Positions 59,656 to 64,000 of a stretch of 64,000 bases of DNA are shown piece after piece. A program made the position numbers and the translations under genes. The notes beneath the pieces are model-generated. The model worked only from the letters and a program-made list of their open reading frames with translations, had not been told where the DNA came from and made no database searches. The stretch comes from BOG-908 sp964244615 (GTDB taxonomy: Bacteria > Pseudomonadota > Alphaproteobacteria > Acetobacterales > Acetobacteraceae): contig CAXTJP010000004.1 of assembly GCA_964244615.1 (NCBI GenBank), positions 21,264 through 85,263 of the forward strand, given 5' to 3'. Every line of letters starts with the position of its first letter. Position 1 is the first letter of the stretch.

Positions 59656-60405
59656 TCAGATCACCTTCGCTTCGGTGCGCAGCTTCTGGACCAGCTCGGC
59701 CACCGAGCCGACCTTGCGGCCGGCGGAGCGCTTGGGCGGCTCCACCACCTTCAGCGTGGTCAGCCGCGGCGCCGGGTCCACGCCCAGATCGGCGGGCTTC
59801 ATCGTCTCGATCGGCTTCTTGCGCGCCTTCATGATGTTCGGAAGGCTGGCATAGCGAGGCTCGTTCAGCCGCAGATCGGCGGTCACGATCGCGGGCAGCG
59901 TCAGCGCCACCGTCTCCAGCCCGCCATCCACCTCGCGGGTCACCGTCGCCGTGTCGCCCTCGATGGTCACCTTGCTGGCAAACGTGCCCTGCGGCCAGCC
60001 GAGCAGCGCCGCCAGCATCTGGCCGGTGGCGTTCATGTCGTCGTCGATCGCCTGCTTGCCCAGGATCACCAGGCGGGGCTGTTCGCGCTCCACCAGCGCG
60101 CGGAGTATCTTGGCCACCGCCAGCGGCTCGGGGGAGATGTCGGTCTCCACCAGCACGCCACGGTCGGCACCCATGGCCAGCGCGGTGCGGATGGTCTCCT
60201 GGCAGGCGGCGATCCCGATGGAGACGACCACGATCTCGGTCGCCACACCCTTTTCCTTCAGGCGCACCGCTTCCTCGATGGCGATCTCGTCGAACGGGTT
60301 CATCGCCATCTTCACGCCGGCGAGTTCCACGCCGGTCTGGTCCGATCTGACCCGGACCTTCACGTTGTAATCGACGACCCGCTTGACGGGCACCAGAAGC
60401 TTCAT
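59656..60405 (-). CDS. etfB: Electron transfer flavoprotein beta subunit
   Basis: A 249-residue protein binding AMP, partner of EtfA. Conserved blocks: MKLLVPVKRVVDYNVKV, MNPFDEIAIEEAVRLKEKG, LVILGKQAIDDDMNATGQM and the late KARKKPIETM. It is the first gene of the etfB-etfA-dehydrogenase operon and is preceded by a good sigma-70-like promoter. Confidence 0.96.
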   Translation of the reverse strand: MKLLVPVKRVVDYNVKVRVRSDQTGVELAGVKMAMNPFDEIAIEEAVRLKEKGVATEIVVVSIGIAACQETIRTALAMGADRGVLVETDISPEPLAVAKILRALVEREQPRLVILGKQAIDDDMNATGQMLAALLGWPQGTFASKVTIEGDTATVTREVDGGLETVALTLPAIVTADLRLNEPRYASLPNIMKARKKPIETMKPADLGVDPAPRLTTLKVVEPPKRSAGRKVGSVAELVQKLRTEAKVI

Positions 60406-60434
60406 CGTCTTCGCCGTCCCTACCCTGTGGTCGT

Positions 60435-60463
60435 AGATAATGGGGCGGTTCCACGGGTGTCAA
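60435..60463 (-). promoter_or_regulatory. Sigma-70-like promoter of the etfBA operon
   Basis: On the minus strand a perfect TTGACA (60463-60458) is followed after 17 bp by TTATCT (60440-60435), a common alphaproteobacterial -10 variant. Transcription would start near 60428, about 23 bp before the etfB ATG at 60405. Confidence 0.55.
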
Positions 60464-60525
60464 ACCGAGTGCCCGTCAGGAAAGCTGCATGGACGGCCGG
60501 ATGTCGGACGCCCCCTGGCCGAGCG

Positions 60526-62022
60526 CTACCGGCCGGTGACGTGCACGCCCATCAGCTGCGCCCGGGCCGGCAGCGGTGCGGCGGCGATCTCGCCGAAGGT
60601 CACCTTCTGCGGCGGCGTCATCGTCACCGTCAGGGTCTGCGGGTTGTTCAGGAACGCGTTCATCTGGTCGGCGGCGTCCGGCTGTCCGGGCAGCATCAGG
60701 CCGAGCGTCGCCACCGGAACGGCAAGCTGCGCCCGGATCAGCTCGGGCGTGCTGTGCATCTGCGCGGCGGCGGTCGCGAACAGGCGCTTGGCGAGGCCGG
60801 CATCCTTCCAGGCGATCTCGGCATGGTCGAGCGTCATGGCCAGCGCCGGCGCGAGCGGATCCGCCTGGGCCGACGCCGCAGCGCCGAGGTTGCCGATGCC
60901 GGCGGCCAGATGCAGCGTGCCCAGATCGTGCAGCTCCCAATCCTCCACGATCTCGCTCCGCGTGGGCGGCGTGGTGGAGGTGGCGCGGGCCTCGATGTCG
61001 AGGGTGATGGTGTTCAGGCCGAACGCCGACAGCCCAGGCTGCAGCGAGGGCGGCACTACGGTCTGGCCAAGTGCCAGGACCATGCCGTGCAGCCAGCCGG
61101 ACCCGGTACGAACGCCGGCTGCATCGGCCGCCCCCTGCTCGAAATGCAGGTCGCGCATGGTGATCACCGGCCCGGCGGTGAAACGGATCGCCAGGTCGCC
61201 GGCATTGGCGGCCGCGTAGGTGGTGGCGCCGAGCGCCGTGTTGGCGTGCCCCGGCTGGCGCAGAGCTTCCAGCGCGGCCCGAGCGTCCACGGCGGTCAGC
61301 TGGACGTGGTCCATCGTGGCGTTCAGGACCCGATCGCCGGTCTTGCCCGCCGCGTCCAGGGCCGCGTCACGCAACGCCGCCGAGCCGAGCTTTCCGGCGT
61401 CGTAGTCGCTGATGCTGACCTCGCCGAGCTTCAGCGCGATCGCGGTGGGCGCGTTCTCCAGCACCTCCAGCCCGTGCGCCGCCAGGCTGTCCAAGGCCAG
61501 CGCCAGCGCCGCATCGGCCCGGAAGGTGTTCGTCGCCAGGTTTTCGGGCGTCGGCGGCACCGCAAAGGGGCGGCCGCTCAGCCGGTGCAGGGTGACGTGC
61601 CTGACCCTGACATCGCCGCGGCCGGGCGCCGCCTCGGCCCAGTGCACGCCGGTCGCGGACGCGTCGGCGATCAGCAGCCGCCGGTCGGTCCAGGCAGGAT
61701 GGCCGTTCGGGTAGTTCGACGGCTCGAACACGTCGTGCAGCGCCTGCTGGTCGAGGCCGGCCAGCGTGACCTCGTCGGCGGCGACGAGCGGCGCGCCGTC
61801 ATGGCTGACCGACACGTCGTGCACGGTGAGCGAGGCGGTGAGCGGGTTGTACTCGGTCGCGCCGTGTTTCACGGCGTAGCCGGGCGGCAGGTCGGCCAGC
61901 ACTTCTTCGATGCCATGGTCCAGCGCCTGCCCTGCCTGCCGGTGGGTGACCGCGCGCAAGCCCAGCGCACCCGCAACCACCAGCACCACCGCACCCGCAC
62001 CCAGAAGAACACCACGCTGCAT
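60526..62022 (-). CDS. Membrane-anchored AsmA/DUF945-like protein of unknown function
   Basis: A 498-residue protein from the ATG at 62022. One N-terminal helix (VLLGAGAVVLVVAGALGL) anchors a long periplasmic region rich in beta-strand patterns such as ATEYNPLTASLTVHDVSVS, IALKLGEVSISDYD and LNTITLDIEARATS. The style recalls DUF945/AsmA-like envelope proteins, but I see no definite signature. Its end lies 120 bp upstream of the etfB start; the upstream neighbour in the same direction is the Nudix gene, 70 bp away. Confidence 0.7.
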   Translation of the reverse strand: MQRGVLLGAGAVVLVVAGALGLRAVTHRQAGQALDHGIEEVLADLPPGYAVKHGATEYNPLTASLTVHDVSVSHDGAPLVAADEVTLAGLDQQALHDVFEPSNYPNGHPAWTDRRLLIADASATGVHWAEAAPGRGDVRVRHVTLHRLSGRPFAVPPTPENLATNTFRADAALALALDSLAAHGLEVLENAPTAIALKLGEVSISDYDAGKLGSAALRDAALDAAGKTGDRVLNATMDHVQLTAVDARAALEALRQPGHANTALGATTYAAANAGDLAIRFTAGPVITMRDLHFEQGAADAAGVRTGSGWLHGMVLALGQTVVPPSLQPGLSAFGLNTITLDIEARATSTTPPTRSEIVEDWELHDLGTLHLAAGIGNLGAAASAQADPLAPALAMTLDHAEIAWKDAGLAKRLFATAAAQMHSTPELIRAQLAVPVATLGLMLPGQPDAADQMNAFLNNPQTLTVTMTPPQKVTFGEIAAAPLPARAQLMGVHVTGR

Positions 62023-62092
62023 GACGGTAGGCACCCCGATCGTTCGCAAAAAGCTAACGCAAGCTCCGCCCCGCCGCAAAAGCCTGGCCCAG

Positions 62093-62671
62093 CTAGCTTC
62101 GCGCCAGCCGGCGCGCCAGGTGCATCAGGATCTCGGCCGTGGTGCCCCAGACGTGGTGTTCAGGGTGCGGCCAGACCCAGAAACTGCGCTCCACGCCGCG
62201 TATGGTCTCGTGCCGGCGCTGCGGCGCGTTCGGGTCCAGCAGCACCGCCAGCGGAAGCAGGAACACCGCCGCCACCTCGTGCGCCGACGGCAGGCTGACG
62301 AAACCCGGGCTGAGTAGCGCCGTCACCGGCGTCACGCGGTAGTTGCTGACGGTCACATGGTCGGGCAGCCGCCCGAGCAGCTCGGCGTGCGAGGGATCAA
62401 GGCCCACCTCCTCTTGCGCCTCGCGCAGGGCCGCCGCCTCGGGGCCGGAGTCGCCGGGATCGATGCGGCCGCCCGGGAAGCTCACCTGGCCGGAATGCTG
62501 CCGAAGATGGGCGGTGCGCCGGGTCAGCAGCACGCCGGGTTCCGGGCCGGTGACGATGCCCACCAGGACGGCCGCGGGCACCAGCTCCGGCTGCCCGCGC
62601 TCGGCCGGCGTGGCCGCGACCGGTGCCGGGCTATGTCCGGCGAGCCGGTCGCGCAACGCGTCCGGGCTCAC
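62093..62671 (-). CDS. CoA-type Nudix pyrophosphohydrolase
   Basis: A 192-residue Nudix hydrolase from the GTG at 62671, which overlaps the stop of the upstream DUF1285 gene (GTGA). The Nudix box is complete: GGRIDPGD ... AALREAQEEVGL, preceded by the CoA-pyrophosphatase (NudL-like) pattern LRQHSGQVSFPGG. It likely cleaves CoA or acyl-CoA to 4'-phosphopantetheine derivatives. Nudix and DUF1285 genes are commonly paired in alphaproteobacteria. Confidence 0.92.
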   Translation of the reverse strand: MSPDALRDRLAGHSPAPVAATPAERGQPELVPAAVLVGIVTGPEPGVLLTRRTAHLRQHSGQVSFPGGRIDPGDSGPEAAALREAQEEVGLDPSHAELLGRLPDHVTVSNYRVTPVTALLSPGFVSLPSAHEVAAVFLLPLAVLLDPNAPQRRHETIRGVERSFWVWPHPEHHVWGTTAEILMHLARRLARS

Positions 62672-63273
62672 CCCTCGTCGGTCGGCACGAGGTCGCCCAA
62701 GGGGAAGAAGACGCCGCAGCTCCACACGCCCAGCTTCTGCTGCCCGGCAACCCAGCCAGGCACGGCGATCGCCACCAGCTCGTAGTAGACAGGCCGGGAG
62801 ATGCGCGCCTCCAGCGCGTGGCCCGCCTGCCCGGCGCGGATATGGACGTAGGGCACCGGCTCGCAGGTCAGCGCGTTGTGCGCGACGCGCAGCGGGTGTT
62901 CGGGGCCGGCGGTCACCACCTGGTCCACGTTGGTGCGAAAGGACAGGCACTGGTTCTGCCCGCTGCCACAGCGCTTCCAGTCCATCTCGACGGCGATCCA
63001 GGGCGTGTCCTCCACCTGGATGCGGCCGCGTTCGACCGGGGTCTCCAGGTAGTAGGCACCCTCGGCGTCACGGGTCAGCACGCTGCTGAACAGGCAGACC
63101 AGTTCCTTCCGGCCGATCGGGCTGCCCCGATACATCCAGGTGCCGTCGCGGCGAACCAGGAAAGGCATGTCGCCGCCTTCGCGTCGGGCGCGGCGCGGCG
63201 CGGCGCAGGGACCGCCGGCCAGGCCCACGACCGAACCTGCGGTATCGCCGACCGACGAAAGGGAGCGGGTCAC
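62668..63273 (-). CDS. DUF1285 domain protein
   Basis: A 201-residue protein. DUF1285 features are plain: FLVRRDGTWMYRGSPIGRK, LVCLFSSVLTRDAEGAY, YYLETPVERGRIQVED and WIAVEMDW. Function unknown. The start is taken as GTG 63273; the frame is open further upstream but the codons there are not family-like. The first ~35 residues are Gly/Arg-rich and an internal ATG just before PFLVRRDG is an alternative. Confidence 0.85.
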   Translation of the reverse strand: MTRSLSSVGDTAGSVVGLAGGPCAAPRRARREGGDMPFLVRRDGTWMYRGSPIGRKELVCLFSSVLTRDAEGAYYLETPVERGRIQVEDTPWIAVEMDWKRCGSGQNQCLSFRTNVDQVVTAGPEHPLRVAHNALTCEPVPYVHIRAGQAGHALEARISRPVYYELVAIAVPGWVAGQQKLGVWSCGVFFPLGDLVPTDEG

Positions 63274-63459
63274 GGCGTGCAGTCCGCCACAGGGCTGATC
63301 CTTCGCATGACCCGCATATAGGGAGCCATCTGTCGTGTATGTAATACCGGGGCGGCGATTTCGCGGCGTCGGCCGGCGAGTGTGGCTGGACGGTTCGTCC
63401 GGGCCGGTTGCAGAGTGCGGCGGCGTGTCCAGACTCTGCACAACAGGCGGGAACATCGG
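63274..63459. promoter_or_regulatory. Divergent region between DUF1285 and MoxR genes
   Basis: This 186-bp gap should hold promoters for both directions. An AT-richer stretch (about 63325-63362, ATCTGTCGTGTATGTAATAC) is the likely site, but no clear -35/-10 pair could be set. Confidence 0.35.
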
Positions 63460-64000
63460 TTGCAAGACACTCTGATCGCCGACGCGGACCGCCTGACCGC
63501 CGCGGTGACCGCGGCGCGTGCCGAGATCGGACGCGTAATCTTCGGCCAGGCGGACATCGTGGAGCAGACGCTGGTGGCGCTGCTCGCCGGCGGCCACGCG
63601 TTGCTCGTCGGCGTGCCGGGGCTGGGCAAGACGCTGCTGGTGGAAACGCTCGGCACCGTGCTCGGGCTGGACCGCCGACGCGTGCAGTTCACCCCGGACC
63701 TGATGCCCGCCGACATCACCGGCAGCGAGGTCCTGGAGGAGCAGGAAAGCGGACGGCGCGCCTTCCGCTTCGTGCCCGGCCCGATCTTCTGCCAGCTGCT
63801 GATGGCCGACGAGATCAACCGCGCGAGCCCCCGCACCCAGTCCGCCCTGCTGCAGGCGATGCAGGAACGCCGTGTCGCGGTGGGCGGGACGGACCACGCG
63901 TTGCCGGCACCGTTCCACGTGCTGGCGACGCAGAACCCGATCGAGCAGGAAGGCACCTACCCGCTGCCGGAAGCGCAGCTCGACCGCTTCCTGCTGCAGG
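63460..64000 (+). CDS. MoxR family AAA+ ATPase, 3' truncated by window edge
   Basis: The frame is open from the TTG at 63460 to the end of the window (180 codons visible; typical full length about 320-340). MoxR signatures: GRVIFGQADIVEQTL, Walker A GVPGLGKTLL, FTPDLMPADITGSEV, Walker B LLMADEINRASPRTQSALL, MQERRV, and sensor 1 VLATQNPIEQEGTYPLPEAQLDRF. A GTG at 63415 is a less likely alternative start. MoxR ATPases act with DUF58/von Willebrand-domain partners, usually encoded downstream, to mature or fold envelope proteins. Confidence 0.93.
   Translation, partial: MQDTLIADADRLTAAVTAARAEIGRVIFGQADIVEQTLVALLAGGHALLVGVPGLGKTLLVETLGTVLGLDRRRVQFTPDLMPADITGSEVLEEQESGRRAFRFVPGPIFCQLLMADEINRASPRTQSALLQAMQERRVAVGGTDHALPAPFHVLATQNPIEQEGTYPLPEAQLDRFLLQ

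Noticed and set aside
59635..62298. Plus-strand ORF of 887 codons across etfB, the AsmA-like gene and part of the Nudix gene
   Set aside because: It spans several identified minus-strand genes and their spacers and is His/Gln/Arg-rich; a shadow frame.
1..64000. CRISPR arrays, insertion sequences, prophage or integrase genes
   Set aside because: No regularly spaced direct repeats, transposase, integrase or phage structural genes were recognised anywhere in the window.

Overview
The window is GC-rich (roughly 70% by eye) bacterial DNA. Gene families, frequent TTG/GTG starts, ATGA/GTGA/TTGA gene overlaps and the gene content point to an alphaproteobacterium, most likely Acetobacteraceae. That placement is an inference from protein character; there is no rRNA or phylogenetic marker here.

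About the first 44.5 kb is one large exopolysaccharide (EPS) and secretion region built around an exosortase A (XrtA/PEP-CTERM type) locus. A tightly overlapped minus-strand operon (5' to 3': export lipoprotein, Wzz-like chain-length protein, tyrosine autokinase, TIGR03016-type outer-membrane protein, DUF3473-type polysaccharide deacetylase, FemAB-like protein, exosortase) runs from 11943 down to 3839. It is preceded by an unusual tRNA-like gene. Divergent from it are the TPR protein PrsT and a GT4 glycosyltransferase. Further along are a YXWGXW protein, a WsaF-like glycosyltransferase, a Wzx-type flippase, a GT2 transferase, an acyltransferase, the exosortase-A-type O-ligase with a small coupled membrane ORF, two paralogous right-handed beta-helix proteins (one with RTX repeats, one with a Sec signal), the XrtA-type asparagine-synthetase-like amidotransferase and more glycosyltransferases. 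The block ends with a type I secretion operon (ABC transporter, HlyD adaptor) followed by a SEL1-repeat protein and a 992-residue TPR-GT2-GT4 protein. Two CelD/BcsL-type acetyltransferases and a YdcF protein flank the exosortase end.

The second part (44.7-64 kb) is mostly housekeeping: a PAT-like acetyltransferase, cobalamin-dependent methionine synthase (metH), an acyltransferase-3 protein, a PH-domain protein, three small secreted proteins of unknown role, metZ-apaG-folE, a CPA1 antiporter overlapped by a zinc-ribbon methyltransferase, the etfB-etfA-3-hydroxyacyl-CoA dehydrogenase operon behind a good promoter, an AsmA/DUF945-like protein, a CoA-type Nudix hydrolase coupled to a DUF1285 protein, and the start of a MoxR AAA ATPase running off the right edge. 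The left edge cuts an SDR-type oxidoreductase.

The points most worth a second look are: the beta-helix/RTX protein with its Sec-exported paralogue and the T1SS nearby (an arrangement like AlgE/AlgG epimerases); the tRNA-like gene with an irregular anticodon loop; a dispersed hairpin repeat that sits mostly between convergent genes and donates stop codons to two of them; and a 67-codon membrane ORF coupled to the O-ligase. No PEP-CTERM sorting tail was recognised among the proteins of the window even though the exosortase is intact.
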